From CAZXFH01 sp964640055 (GTDB lineage: Bacteria; Fidelibacterota; UBA2242; JAFGTP01): a DNA stretch of 50,967 nucleotides. A model generated the notes under the pieces. The model made no database searches. It had not been told where the DNA came from and saw nothing but the letters and a program-made list of their open reading frames with translations. Within the stretch, counting starts at the first letter, position 1. Each line of letters begins with the position of its first letter. Of the stretch, positions 1-9,139 are shown piece by piece. A program made the position numbers and the translations under genes. The stretch spans positions 1-50,967 of the forward strand of contig CAZXFH010000022.1 in assembly GCA_964640055.1 (NCBI GenBank). Reading direction: 5' to 3'.

Positions 1-62
1 TATGATAATCATCACATTATTTTATCTTTTCATCATCCAAGAATTCAAAAGGAGACTTTTCC

Positions 63-617
63 ATGCCAAGGATTTTGTTCATATCGATATTTTTAATGAT
101 CACAGGCAGAGCGGAAACGAATATGTCTAATGCTGATATTCCTGACAGCAAATCTCTGACTACAGTGAGTCAGGTCGATCTTACACAATATGTTGGCCTC
201 TGGTATGAAATCGCCAAATTACCCAATCCTTTTCAACGGAAATGCATCCGTAACACCACAGCAGAATACCATCTGAAGGCAAACGGGAAAATCAGAGTGA
301 TCAATCGTTGCGAAACTACTAATGGCGATACCATCAGTATTAATGGTGTTGCCAAAGTTGCAGATAAAGAGAGCAATGCCAAATTAAAAGTCAGCTTTGT
401 AAATATTTTGGGGATCAATCTGTTTTGGGGTAATTACTGGATAATAGGTCTGGGGGACCATTATCAGTACGCTTTGGTGGGAGAACCTGCCCGCAAATAC
501 GGCTGGGTATTAAGCCGCACTCCCCGCTTAACTGTATCAGACTGGCAGGAGATAAATGCCACCCTGACTAACCAAGGTTATGACCCGGATGCCTTTGTAA
601 AGACAACCCAGGAATAG
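63..617 (+). CDS. blc: Blc-type bacterial lipocalin
   Basis: A 184-residue lipocalin. These small beta-barrels bind lipids or other hydrophobic ligands and, in bacteria, usually sit at the outer membrane or in the periplasm. The hallmark 'GLWYEIAKLPNPFQ' lies around residues 45-58, followed by the alternating strands of an eight-stranded barrel and the late 'YGWVLSRTP' segment typical of the Blc/apolipoprotein D group. The N-terminus is a hydrophobic leader without a clear lipobox cysteine, so a soluble periplasmic form is more likely than the lipoprotein form of E. coli Blc. An AAAAGGAG ribosome-binding site about 8 bases upstream supports this ATG. It stands alone, convergent with the elbB gene. 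The physiological ligand cannot be read from sequence. Confidence 0.9.
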   Translation: MPRILFISIFLMITGRAETNMSNADIPDSKSLTTVSQVDLTQYVGLWYEIAKLPNPFQRKCIRNTTAEYHLKANGKIRVINRCETTNGDTISINGVAKVADKESNAKLKVSFVNILGINLFWGNYWIIGLGDHYQYALVGEPARKYGWVLSRTPRLTVSDWQEINATLTNQGYDPDAFVKTTQE

Positions 618-698
618 CCATTAAGACAAACAGCTTATTTATACGTCCACAAGCCCCTTTTACCAGTCAATTTTTCGGATATTCAGTTGTGCTTGACT

Positions 699-1361
699 TC
701 AAATTAAATTGAGTACTTCTTTGACCAATTTCTCGATACCAGTAGCGACTTCGGCAATGCTTTGTCCCAGCATATATGCCGGCGTAGTAACCAGCTTATT
801 ATCATGATCAACACAGCAATCCTCAACACTGCGTTCCACGTGCTCGGCTCCCATTTTGCGAAGATCTGCCGCAGTATCCGGGTCATTACCGATCGTCAGT
901 TGCAGCACGTCGGCTTTAGCCCCCAGCACTTTCGCGGCAACAACCGGTGAAATACAAATAAATCCCATAGGGATTCCCTGTTCATAAGCCAGATTTATTA
1001 AATTTTCAATTTCTGAATTTACCCTGCAGTCCGCGCCTTTGACAGCATAATCGCACAGGTTTTTAGCGGCACCAAAACCACCCGGAAAAATAATGGCATC
1101 AAAATCAGTTGCTTTAATTTTATTTAAAGCCCTAATATCACCACGGGCAATACGAGCTGATTCGACAAGTACATTACGGGACATACCTTTCGCCGGTTTT
1201 CCTTTGGCATGATCGATAACATGCATCTGTTCAATATCAGGTGCCACGCATTGAATATCCGCACCGGCTCGGTCTAAGGCTAATAATGTAGCGACGGCTT
1301 CATGTATTTCAGAACCATCTTTAGCCCCACTTCCCGCTAAAACAACAGCTACTTTTGACAT
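699..1361 (-). CDS. elbB: ElbB-like glyoxalase/DJ-1 superfamily protein
   Basis: A 220-residue protein of the DJ-1/PfpI class I glutamine amidotransferase-like fold, closest in pattern to ElbB (the isoprenoid-biosynthesis-associated glyoxalase ElbB). It begins 'MSKVAVVLAGSGAKDGSEIHE', has the 'AIIFPGGFGAAKNLCDYA' nucleophile-elbow region in the middle, and 'GFICISPVVAAKVLG' with the conserved cysteine around residue 155. Length matches the family (about 217). A strong AAAGGAGA site precedes the ATG. The E. coli protein has glyoxalase activity in vitro, but its biological role is uncertain. The gene lies 77 bases downstream of cstA on the same strand and could be cotranscribed with it. Confidence 0.88.
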   Translation of the reverse strand: MSKVAVVLAGSGAKDGSEIHEAVATLLALDRAGADIQCVAPDIEQMHVIDHAKGKPAKGMSRNVLVESARIARGDIRALNKIKATDFDAIIFPGGFGAAKNLCDYAVKGADCRVNSEIENLINLAYEQGIPMGFICISPVVAAKVLGAKADVLQLTIGNDPDTAADLRKMGAEHVERSVEDCCVDHDNKLVTTPAYMLGQSIAEVATGIEKLVKEVLNLI

Positions 1362-1438
1362 AATTATTCTCCTTTCTATTTTGTCTAAAAATAAGGATTT
1401 ATCACATCTTTTTCAAGGGCTGTATCTGTCGCCTGGCT

Positions 1439-3154
1439 CTATTTTAGCCTACCCTGGTCTCGAATTTTGCGCCACACAAAATAGCTTTCAATAGCCATCC
1501 AGATCTGCAAAACTGACACCGCCAAGCCCACATAAAAAAGCAACCAATTAGCCGATTTAAAAAACCACTTCAGGTTATAGATCATCGCCCAGGCGGTCAT
1601 TATCAGCATGAATAGCATGGGAAGCATGGTAAATATTACCGGGATATTTTTACGGGCCAGGTAGATAGTGATTACCAGTAGTGCCAGGCCAGCCAGTAGC
1701 TGATTGGAGGTCCCAAAAAGCGGCCATAAAATCAGGGCTCCTCTCCCGGTCCCATTATAAAATGCCAGCAGAAATGCCAAGCCCACTGCAGCCAGAGTGG
1801 CCGGATGTTTGCGGGTTAATAATTTTACTTTGCCCACCCTCGCAATTTCAGATATAATATAACGCTGCAGCCGGGTAGCCGTATCCAAGGTAGTAGCGGC
1901 AAAAGAGGCCACAAAGACGCCCATTATAGTCAGTACTATGGAATGGGGAATGCCCAGTGTGTCTACCATATTTGAACTGCCACCGACAAAGGCACCGATT
2001 TTAGTTCCCAATCCCTGAGCGGCTCCCCAACTGGCATAATGATGTTGAAAGGCAGCTGTACCGGTCAAGGTGTTTTTGCCTTGCATGAGACCGATGCCCA
2101 ATCCGGCACCACAAGCAATGATTACCAGGACAGCTAAAAAAGCTTCGGTCAACATACCGCCGTAGCCAATAAACCGGGCACTTGTCTCACGATCACATTG
2201 CTTGGAAGAGGTTCCTGATGACACTAGAGAATGGAATCCCGAGATAGCACCACAGGCAACAATGACGAACAACATAGGCCATACCGGCGGTGCACCCTCC
2301 ACGGATAGATTTACTACCGGCGCAACAAGCGGCGGACGAGTCAAAACAATCCCCAGAACTAACAAGCCCATGGCAATCAGCAGTTGATAAGCATTGATAT
2401 AATCGCGGGGTTGGAGGAGAACTTGTACCGGGAGTATGGAGGCTAAATAGGCATAAATTAAAAGCATAATTGTCCAGATTGCCAATGAATTTAGTCCCAA
2501 AAATCCAGGCATCTGAAGGGGTAAAAAGGTGCCAATAACAATGGTAACATATAGCAGGAAAACAGCCACAAAGGTAGCTATCGTGTAGTTGTAATTCTTT
2601 TTGTAAATAAAATACCCCAAGCCAACAGCGATTGGTATTTGTAAAAAAACCGGCAGAACCGCTTGTGGAAACATACGAAAAACCAAGGCGATCACTAATC
2701 CAAACACTGCAATTACCAACCACAATAACAGGAAAATAATCAACAGGAAGAGACCCCGCACCCGCTTGTTTATCACCTGAAGGCAGAGATCACCGATTGA
2801 CCGTCCTCGATGCCGAATAGAAAGCACCATAGCACCCAAATCGTGAACCGCACCAATAAAAACAGAACCGATAATAATCCAGATTATGGCCGGCAGCCAT
2901 CCCCAAATGACAGCGATGGCCGGCCCTACTATGGGACCGGTCCCAGCTATTGAGGTGAAATGGTGCCCGAATAAGATACGCTTGTGTGTAGGTATATAAT
3001 CCATATTGTCGCGGAATTCCTCGCTGGGACACTTGCGGGTGTCATCCAAACGAAATATTTTACGGGCGACAAATTTACCATAGGTCAAATAGGCTCCAAA
3101 TAAAAGGATTAAACTTATCAGGACTAAGCCAACGGAAACCATTATTTTCCTCAT
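1439..3154 (-). CDS. cstA: Carbon starvation protein CstA, peptide/pyruvate transporter family
   Basis: A 571-residue polytopic inner-membrane protein of the CstA family, known as inducible peptide or pyruvate importers. The diagnostic segment 'HHFTSIAGTGPIVGPAIA' lies at about residues 64-81, then 'GAVHDLGAMVLSIRHRG' and a later 'SGFHSLVSSGTSSKQ'. Many hydrophobic helices alternate with short loops over the whole length. It is shorter than E. coli CstA (about 700 residues) but close to the shorter clade found in many anaerobes. A GAGG ribosome-binding site supports the ATG. A perfect 7-base inverted repeat about 40 bases upstream could be a regulatory site. Substrate choice between peptides and pyruvate is not visible in sequence. 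Confidence 0.92.
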   Translation of the reverse strand: MRKIMVSVGLVLISLILLFGAYLTYGKFVARKIFRLDDTRKCPSEEFRDNMDYIPTHKRILFGHHFTSIAGTGPIVGPAIAVIWGWLPAIIWIIIGSVFIGAVHDLGAMVLSIRHRGRSIGDLCLQVINKRVRGLFLLIIFLLLWLVIAVFGLVIALVFRMFPQAVLPVFLQIPIAVGLGYFIYKKNYNYTIATFVAVFLLYVTIVIGTFLPLQMPGFLGLNSLAIWTIMLLIYAYLASILPVQVLLQPRDYINAYQLLIAMGLLVLGIVLTRPPLVAPVVNLSVEGAPPVWPMLFVIVACGAISGFHSLVSSGTSSKQCDRETSARFIGYGGMLTEAFLAVLVIIACGAGLGIGLMQGKNTLTGTAAFQHHYASWGAAQGLGTKIGAFVGGSSNMVDTLGIPHSIVLTIMGVFVASFAATTLDTATRLQRYIISEIARVGKVKLLTRKHPATLAAVGLAFLLAFYNGTGRGALILWPLFGTSNQLLAGLALLVITIYLARKNIPVIFTMLPMLFMLIMTAWAMIYNLKWFFKSANWLLFYVGLAVSVLQIWMAIESYFVWRKIRDQGRLK

Positions 3155-3193
3155 TTTAAAATATTGAATCTGCCAAAGTACAGTGTAGGAATA

Positions 3194-3211
3194 GACACAA
3201 ATTCTTGTGTC
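3194..3211. promoter_or_regulatory. Perfect inverted repeat upstream of cstA
   Basis: GACACAA and TTGTGTC form a perfect 7-base inverted repeat around a 4-base centre. It lies in the cstA/fba divergent intergenic region, about 40 bases upstream of the cstA start. The position suits an operator or an mRNA leader hairpin for cstA. There is no T-run, so a terminator is unlikely. No regulator is assigned. Confidence 0.35.
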
Positions 3212-3360
3212 CGGCGGTTAAAATTTAGTAGTTAACAACCACTACGCAAGCATTTTTTGGACGCATAATTAAGTGTTACCGCGCGATATTATATTTTATT
3301 ATTGCCTCCCTTAATATAAATTTGGGTTTGTTTTTAAGTAATTTTAAAATGGAGTCAAAA

Positions 3361-4386
3361 ATGCCAGTAGTCAATTTACAAAATTATCAAAAAATGCTAC
3401 AACGGGCCCATCAAGGTCATTTTGCTTATCCGGCCATTAATATTTCCAATAGCGATACGGCCAATGCCGCTATCGAGGGTTTTGCTAAAGCCCAGAGCGA
3501 TGGAATCATTGAAATATCTCCGGGAGGCGGCAAGCATGCTGCCGGTAGTCTGGGAGATGCTGTATTGGGAGCCATTGTTCTGGCCGAGCATGTTCATCGA
3601 ATCGCTGCCCAATACTCTGTTAATATCGCCTTGCATACCGACCATTGCCCTCCCCAAAAAGTTGATTCTTTCTTGCGCCCATTGATTGAAGAAACCCACA
3701 AGCGCCGCCGCCGGGGACAGGCCAATTTGTTTAATAGCCATATGTTTGACGGCTGTGAGTTGCCTTTAAAAGACAATATGGATCGAGCAGTCGAAATATT
3801 AGAATTATGCGCTGAAAACGATATCATTTTGGAAGTCGAAGCCGGTGTTGTCGGAGGCGAAGAAGATGGTGTCAATCGCGAAGGCGTTGATCGGCAAAAG
3901 CTGTACACCACGCCGGAAGATATGCTCTATGTATACGAGCGATTGAATAGGGTTCAAAAGGGTATCTACATGTTCGCTGCTACCTTTGGGAATGTACACG
4001 GAGTATACAAACCCGGTAATGTGGTATTAAAACCGGAAATACTAAAAAAAGGACAACAAGCGGTCCTGAATAAATACGGATCACAAGCGCGGTTTTATTT
4101 GGTATTTCACGGTGGATCCGGATCCAGCCTGAATGAAATTCATGAAACATTGCAATACGGGGTTGTTAAAATGAATATAGACACTGATACCCAATATGCC
4201 TTTACTCGTCCGATAGTTGACCATTTTTTTAAAAATTACAACGGTGCACTGAAAATCGATGGCGAAGTTGGCAATAAAAATATTTATGATCCCCGCAAAT
4301 ATCTCAGCAAAGGTCTTACATCTATGGCAGATCGCGTCGCCAAAGCCTGCGAAGTACTTAAATGTGCTGGTAAAAGTATGAAATAG
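3361..4386 (+). CDS. fbaA: Class II fructose-bisphosphate aldolase
   Basis: A zinc-dependent aldolase of glycolysis and gluconeogenesis that cleaves fructose 1,6-bisphosphate to glyceraldehyde-3-phosphate and dihydroxyacetone phosphate in the cytosol. Family signatures are clear: 'ALHTDHCPPQKVD' with zinc/catalytic residues, 'GGEEDGVN', 'FGNVHGVYKPGNVVL', 'FHGGSGS' (zinc histidine and phosphate loop) and 'VKMNIDTDTQ'. The spacing is that of the E. coli FbaA (class IIA) type. I chose the ATG at 3361 because a GGAG site lies 6 bases upstream. That gives 341 residues. A longer frame from a TTG at 3322 and an ATG at 3349 exist but add no conserved sequence. It is monocistronic, divergent from cstA and convergent with the EamA gene. 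Confidence 0.95.
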   Translation: MPVVNLQNYQKMLQRAHQGHFAYPAINISNSDTANAAIEGFAKAQSDGIIEISPGGGKHAAGSLGDAVLGAIVLAEHVHRIAAQYSVNIALHTDHCPPQKVDSFLRPLIEETHKRRRRGQANLFNSHMFDGCELPLKDNMDRAVEILELCAENDIILEVEAGVVGGEEDGVNREGVDRQKLYTTPEDMLYVYERLNRVQKGIYMFAATFGNVHGVYKPGNVVLKPEILKKGQQAVLNKYGSQARFYLVFHGGSGSSLNEIHETLQYGVVKMNIDTDTQYAFTRPIVDHFFKNYNGALKIDGEVGNKNIYDPRKYLSKGLTSMADRVAKACEVLKCAGKSMK

Positions 4387-4426
4387 ATCGCTAGCTCACA
4401 GGCGCTTTCATTAATATTGATCCGGG

Positions 4427-5344
4427 TTAGATTTGTTGTAAAATCTGGGCAGGGAGAAAGAAAATTGTCACACCAACCACGGCAATAATGGCCCCAATTA
4501 TTTCCTTTAAGGTCACTTTTTCATGAAAAACAATGACAGCCGGAGGAATAATCAGTAAGGGTACGATAGCCATAATCGTAGAAGCAATCCCGGTTTTGGT
4601 ATATTGAATCGCTAAAAGGGAAAGAGCCACGCCCAGGAAGGGGCCGAAAATCGAGCCAAGACTGATGCCCACCATGGCCCGTGGATTCTTTACCGCAATA
4701 TTGATATTCCGCCATTTTTTCAATAAAGCAAAGATGAGTGCAAACCCAACAATACCAGCGATCACGCGAATCTGGGTTGCGGCAAAAGCATTGTAACTGC
4801 CCATACCATATTTACTGAGGATCAGGCCTACGGATTGTCCCAAGGCACCCCCAACGCCGCAAAGCAAACCTGATATGGGATGAGTAAAATTGATTTTCTT
4901 CTGACCGGGTGCCCGCTCTAATATAACCAGCGCAACGCCCCCCACTGTCAGAAACATACCCAATAATTCCAACATTGTCATTTTTTCGTGTAAAAATAAA
5001 AAACCAATAATCGCGGTGATTGGTGGAACCAAGGACATGATTAACATGGAGACACGGGCGCCGACGATAACAAAGGCTTCAAAAAGTAGTAAATCTCCAA
5101 TGGCAAAGCCCACCAGTCCGGAAATCGAGAGCCAGATCCAAGCATGTGTGCTGGCATCCAGCGGTAAAAAATACCCCCGGATCAAAAGGGTGGTTAAACA
5201 TAAAAAAAACAATCCGATAACCAGACGAATAAAATTAACCGAAAGTGACCCAACCTTTTTGCCGGCCGATTCAAAGGATAGCGAAGTCACGGTCCAGCAT
5301 ATCGCAGTTCCCAGAGCAGCCAATTCTCCCCATTTATATATCAT
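4427..5344 (-). CDS. EamA/DMT-family transporter
   Basis: A 305-residue inner-membrane protein with about ten hydrophobic helices in two EamA repeats (roughly residues 8-140 and 155-298), as in drug/metabolite transporters of the RhaT/YdcZ kind. Tell-tale pieces are 'GELAALGTAICWTVTSLSFE' at the start and 'FHEKVTLKEIIGAIIAVVGV' near the end, mirrored by 'LHEKMTMLELLGMFLTVGGV' in the first half. The gene starts 13 bases after the stop of the large kinase-peptidase-aminotransferase fusion and on the same strand, so the two are probably cotranscribed. I infer that it moves a substrate or product of that enzyme (an amino-acid-like amine), but nothing in the sequence fixes the substrate. Confidence 0.88.
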   Translation of the reverse strand: MIYKWGELAALGTAICWTVTSLSFESAGKKVGSLSVNFIRLVIGLFFLCLTTLLIRGYFLPLDASTHAWIWLSISGLVGFAIGDLLLFEAFVIVGARVSMLIMSLVPPITAIIGFLFLHEKMTMLELLGMFLTVGGVALVILERAPGQKKINFTHPISGLLCGVGGALGQSVGLILSKYGMGSYNAFAATQIRVIAGIVGFALIFALLKKWRNINIAVKNPRAMVGISLGSIFGPFLGVALSLLAIQYTKTGIASTIMAIVPLLIIPPAVIVFHEKVTLKEIIGAIIAVVGVTIFFLPAQILQQI

Positions 5345-5357
5345 AATAATATCCTGA

Positions 5358-8300
5358 TTATTTATCCAGCATAATTTCAGCCTCAGTTAAAAGATTATCA
5401 AAAATCACACAGAACAGGTCGATATCCTCACGAGTGATAATTAAAGGCGGCTTAATCTTGATGACATTGTGAAGCGGTCCTTCCGAGTTGACTAAAACAC
5501 CTGCCTGTCGCATCCTTTCAACCAGGTAGTAAGCTGCTGTTTCGGCCGGCTGTTGACTCTTTGGATCCCTGATTAATTCCACTCCTATGAATAGCCCCTG
5601 GCCCCGCACGTCACCAATTAGGGAATGTCGTTTTTTTAACTTTTCCAACTCCGATTTAAAATAAGCGCCTAGACTTTTAGCCTTGTGCTGCAGACCTTGC
5701 TCTTCAATTACATCTAAAACAGCCATTCCCACGGCACAGGAAAGCGGATTACCACCAAAGGTGTTAAAATATTCCATCCCATTGTAAAAATGCTCGGCAA
5801 TCGTTTGGGTGGTGACTACAGCTGCCAGCGGAAATCCGTTACCCATGGGCTTGCCCAGGGTCACGATATCGGGAATTACTGCTTGGGTTTCAAAGCCCCA
5901 AAAATGCGAACCAACCCTCCCAAACCCGACCTGAACTTCATCGGCAATACAAATACCGTTTACCGCACGCACATACTGATATACCTCTTTAAGGTATCTT
6001 TGGGGAAAAATAATTTGCCCACCGCATCCTACCAGAGACTCACTTATGAAAGTGACCGGTAGATGTCCGGCCTGCTTCAGTTGATTAATTACCTGTTGGA
6101 CCTCGGCTGCATATTTAGATCCGGCATCCGGATCACTTTTTTTATAAGGGCCACGATATACATCGGGCTTTTTAACTTTATATACAAAATCCGGGGCTCC
6201 CTTGCCACCGGAGCCGTCAAATTTATAGGGACTAATCTCAATCAGGCTGGAAAGATGGCCATGATAGGCATCCTCCAGGACTATAATCTCTTTACGACCC
6301 GTATAGGCCCGCGCCAGACGCAAAGCCAGATCATTGGCTTCACTGCCTGAATTGACTAAAAAAATAACCGCCAGGGGGTCAGGTAACAGCTCACAAATTC
6401 TTTCTCCGTACTCTGTCAGTTGATCATAGAGATAGCGCGTATTGGTGTTCAGTTTTGCCAGTTGTTTACAGGCAGCTGCTACTACGCGGGGATGGCTATA
6501 TCCGACATGGGGAACATTATTGACCATATCCAAATAGGCTTTTCCGGCCGCATCATACAAATATTGCCTGTAGCCACGCACCACTCGCAGGGGATCTTGA
6601 TAATGGTATCGCAAAGCAGCAGAAAAATGTTTTCTCCGTTTTTCAAGCAATTGTTCTTTGGGTTTGGCCGCAGGCGGAAAGACGGATGCCGGGATTTGTA
6701 GAATCAGGTTGGGATCAGGACATATTTCTTCCCAGAGCGATAAATCACTTTGCTTCGCCACCCCCGGATAATCGCCATGGAAATTAAACATATCAATCAT
6801 TACCTGAAAATGGAGGTGAGGGGGCCAATCTCCATTTATCGGTGGACTGCCGACCTTGGCAATCTGATCTCCGGCCCGAAATTCTTTCCCTTCATAGAGA
6901 TCGTGGAGGGAATCGAGACTGAGATGGCCATAGAGAGTATAGAAGTTTATCTGCTGCCCAGGGACTGTATGGGTCAGGATAATAGTAGGACCATAATCAT
7001 GATACTGCTGATTATGGGTAAAACTATGCACCTTGCCGTCTAGGGGTGCCAGAATCGCGGTCCCTGCCGGCTGGTACAAATCCATTCCAATATGCACGGT
7101 GCGCGATTCCTGGCGCCAGTCAGCCGCCTTAAATAAGGTCCCGGTATAAATCGCCCTTGGCTCACGATAGCCCCCCACTACCACTTCTGCCCTATGAGTA
7201 TGTAATTTTTTTTGCATATGGGCATCCATTTTGGCTGCATCTTCGATCTCGTCCAGATTTGCAAAATCATCGCTGGTAATACTTAAATCAAAATAAACGG
7301 CTTTAGCTTGTTTTAAATTAATTGGTAAAACAGAATGGATATTAGCATATTTTTGCAGATAGGTGACAACTTTATTCTTTTCGGGAAGCGGTTCAAACTC
7401 ACACGCTTGTCTGAAATAATAATGAATCCAGCGGGGATGAATTGTTGATAATTTTTCAAGCAATTCCCAAGCGGGTTGTTCACTGATAGCTAAATAGGGA
7501 TTGTCTTCAATTTGTTTTCGGCGACAGGCGGAAAGAGATACGCTCAGGCATAACCGGAGAGCGCTCAGTCCGAATAGGGCGGCAATTTCAGCTTCGGTCA
7601 GAGGAAATATCTGATGGTAAGCATTGATCAGTATTTTGGCGGTATGCAGTGGCTCGGTCTTGCCCAGCATAAGATAGGCTGAAGCAATCGCCAGATCGAC
7701 CAGAGTATAGGAATACAGCAAGTCACCCCAATCGATAAATCCACTGAAATCGGTATTCATGTCTGCATTGATCTTAACCAATATATTGTAGTCATTGGCG
7801 TCATTATAAACCACGCTTCGGCGGAGTGTTTTTATTTTATCCTGCAGGTGGGTCTGAAAGTAGGATTGGTAGTGGTCGATCAATGCTCTCCTGGATGAGT
7901 CCTGAATGTGTTCTTTATACCGGTCAATGACCTCTTCAGCCTGGCTTAGATCCCAGACCAAATCGCGACGACTGGCAGGATGATCAAAGGTTTGCAGTGC
8001 TTTTGTTAATTGCGCCAACCCGGTGCCTATCTGTCTGATCAGCAAGGGACGGTGATATTTTAAATGGGCCAGCGGTCTTCCAGGTATATAAGATAGAAGG
8101 CGGAAATAATAGTGTGTTCCATCCTGATCGGAAAAAGTCCCTATTTTTTCATTGTTGACATTGGAGTAGATTTGAGGATAGAATTGTTTTTTACAATTAG
8201 CACTAATATGGGCCAGGGCTTGATTCTGAAGTTCTAATGTCGCCGAATCTATCTGTGTATTACTAATTTTTAGGATAAATTTTCGGCCTTCAGCAGATTC

Positions 8301-8429
8301 AAAATAGATATTCTGATCCCGTTCACTGGGTAGTTCGTTATGCTTGATAATATCCTGATTATAATTCTGTTTAACGAGTTTCTGTATTTGTTTGCCTAAG
8401 AGGCGAGGAGTTGTACTTAATAGATCCAT
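5358..8429 (-). CDS. Three-domain fusion: APH-type kinase, M23 peptidase, class III aminotransferase/phospho-lyase
   Basis: A 1023-residue fusion. Residues about 1-330 are an APH/hydroxylysine-kinase-like phosphotransferase with catalytic loop 'VVYNDANDYNILV' and the metal-binding 'DWGD'. The histidine usual before the catalytic loop asparagine-aspartate is a tyrosine here. Residues about 430-560 are an M23/LytM domain with its zinc ligands intact ('HIGMD' and 'HLHF'). Residues about 610-1020 are a class III PLP enzyme with 'NSGSEANDLALRLAR', 'IADEVQVGFGRVG' and the PLP lysine near residue 860 in 'TLGKPMGNG'. The PLP part resembles human ETNPPL/PHYKPL, ammoniophospholyases of phosphoethanolamine and phosphohydroxylysine, whose partner kinase is the same type as the N-domain. 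No signal peptide is seen, so it is probably cytosolic. A kinase-then-lyase degradation of an amino alcohol is the likely role; the peptidase part is unexplained. Confidence 0.87.
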   Translation of the reverse strand: MDLLSTTPRLLGKQIQKLVKQNYNQDIIKHNELPSERDQNIYFESAEGRKFILKISNTQIDSATLELQNQALAHISANCKKQFYPQIYSNVNNEKIGTFSDQDGTHYYFRLLSYIPGRPLAHLKYHRPLLIRQIGTGLAQLTKALQTFDHPASRRDLVWDLSQAEEVIDRYKEHIQDSSRRALIDHYQSYFQTHLQDKIKTLRRSVVYNDANDYNILVKINADMNTDFSGFIDWGDLLYSYTLVDLAIASAYLMLGKTEPLHTAKILINAYHQIFPLTEAEIAALFGLSALRLCLSVSLSACRRKQIEDNPYLAISEQPAWELLEKLSTIHPRWIHYYFRQACEFEPLPEKNKVVTYLQKYANIHSVLPINLKQAKAVYFDLSITSDDFANLDEIEDAAKMDAHMQKKLHTHRAEVVVGGYREPRAIYTGTLFKAADWRQESRTVHIGMDLYQPAGTAILAPLDGKVHSFTHNQQYHDYGPTIILTHTVPGQQINFYTLYGHLSLDSLHDLYEGKEFRAGDQIAKVGSPPINGDWPPHLHFQVMIDMFNFHGDYPGVAKQSDLSLWEEICPDPNLILQIPASVFPPAAKPKEQLLEKRRKHFSAALRYHYQDPLRVVRGYRQYLYDAAGKAYLDMVNNVPHVGYSHPRVVAAACKQLAKLNTNTRYLYDQLTEYGERICELLPDPLAVIFLVNSGSEANDLALRLARAYTGRKEIIVLEDAYHGHLSSLIEISPYKFDGSGGKGAPDFVYKVKKPDVYRGPYKKSDPDAGSKYAAEVQQVINQLKQAGHLPVTFISESLVGCGGQIIFPQRYLKEVYQYVRAVNGICIADEVQVGFGRVGSHFWGFETQAVIPDIVTLGKPMGNGFPLAAVVTTQTIAEHFYNGMEYFNTFGGNPLSCAVGMAVLDVIEEQGLQHKAKSLGAYFKSELEKLKKRHSLIGDVRGQGLFIGVELIRDPKSQQPAETAAYYLVERMRQAGVLVNSEGPLHNVIKIKPPLIITREDIDLFCVIFDNLLTEAEIMLDK

Positions 8430-8619
8430 ACCCGGAGCTCCTATGGCTAATCGAAATTCTACTGGCGGATAAAATTACACATTTCCTATGGCGGAAACCA
8501 GAATTTATCCCTCTGCTACGGATGATGATAGGTAAGATAAAAATTCATACCATTTTGTAGAATTAGTATTTAATGAACAAATTATATCCATGATGAATAT
8601 TAAAAAATAGGTTGTATTT

Positions 8620-9102
8620 ATGGTAAAAAAATGGCATTGTTTAAATATGAAATTCCTCGCTGACAATATGCTTGGAAAATTAGCCAAATATTTACGCTTA
8701 ATGGGCTATGATACCCGCTTTCCCGCTCCGGAGAGTCCTGCTGATATGATCAACTTAGCCCATCGAGAGAGCAGGACTATTCTGACTCGTAACACTCACA
8801 TGATTGCGGATCATTCGCCGGAAAAAGTCCTCTTCATAAAGTCACAGCAATTTGCAGAGCAATTAAAACAGGTCATCAATGCATATGACTTACAACTGCT
8901 GACCGGAAAATTATTCACGCGCTGTCTGCGTTGTAATCAGGTGCTCGAATCCGTTTCCAAACAAGATGTAGAAGGCCGGCTACCTATAAAAGTCAAAAAA
9001 CATTTCCAGGCATTTAAATATTGCCCTCATTGTGATAAAGTTTACTGGCGCGGTGGGCATACGCGTCGAATGCGGAAAAAATTAGATCGCATTCTTAAAT
9101 AA
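8620..9102 (+). CDS. Mut7-C RNase-domain protein with C-terminal zinc ribbon
   Basis: A 160-residue protein of the Mut7-C family, a PIN-like putative RNase. The start 'MKFLADNMLGKLAKYLRLMG' (from residue 10) is the family signature, with the acidic 'FLAD' in the predicted active site. A conserved 'ILTRNTHM' follows. The last third has two CxxC pairs ('CLRCNQ' and 'CPHCDK') forming a zinc ribbon, then 'YWRGGHTRRM', standard for the family. Conservation begins at an internal ATG at 8647, which lacks a visible ribosome-binding site; the ATG at 8620 has only a weak one, so the start is open. It lies 37 bases before the M14 peptidase gene on the same strand. Confidence 0.87.
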   Translation: MVKKWHCLNMKFLADNMLGKLAKYLRLMGYDTRFPAPESPADMINLAHRESRTILTRNTHMIADHSPEKVLFIKSQQFAEQLKQVINAYDLQLLTGKLFTRCLRCNQVLESVSKQDVEGRLPIKVKKHFQAFKYCPHCDKVYWRGGHTRRMRKKLDRILK

Positions 9103-9139
9103 AAACTAAATTTAAGTGAAAAAAAGGGAGAGGTCACAC

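Noticed and set aside
8505..8687. A 60-codon open frame on the minus strand between the fusion gene and the Mut7-C gene
   Set aside because: No recognisable protein sequence, no ribosome-binding site, and it overlaps the start of a well supported gene on the other strand. The region is more simply a divergent promoter region.
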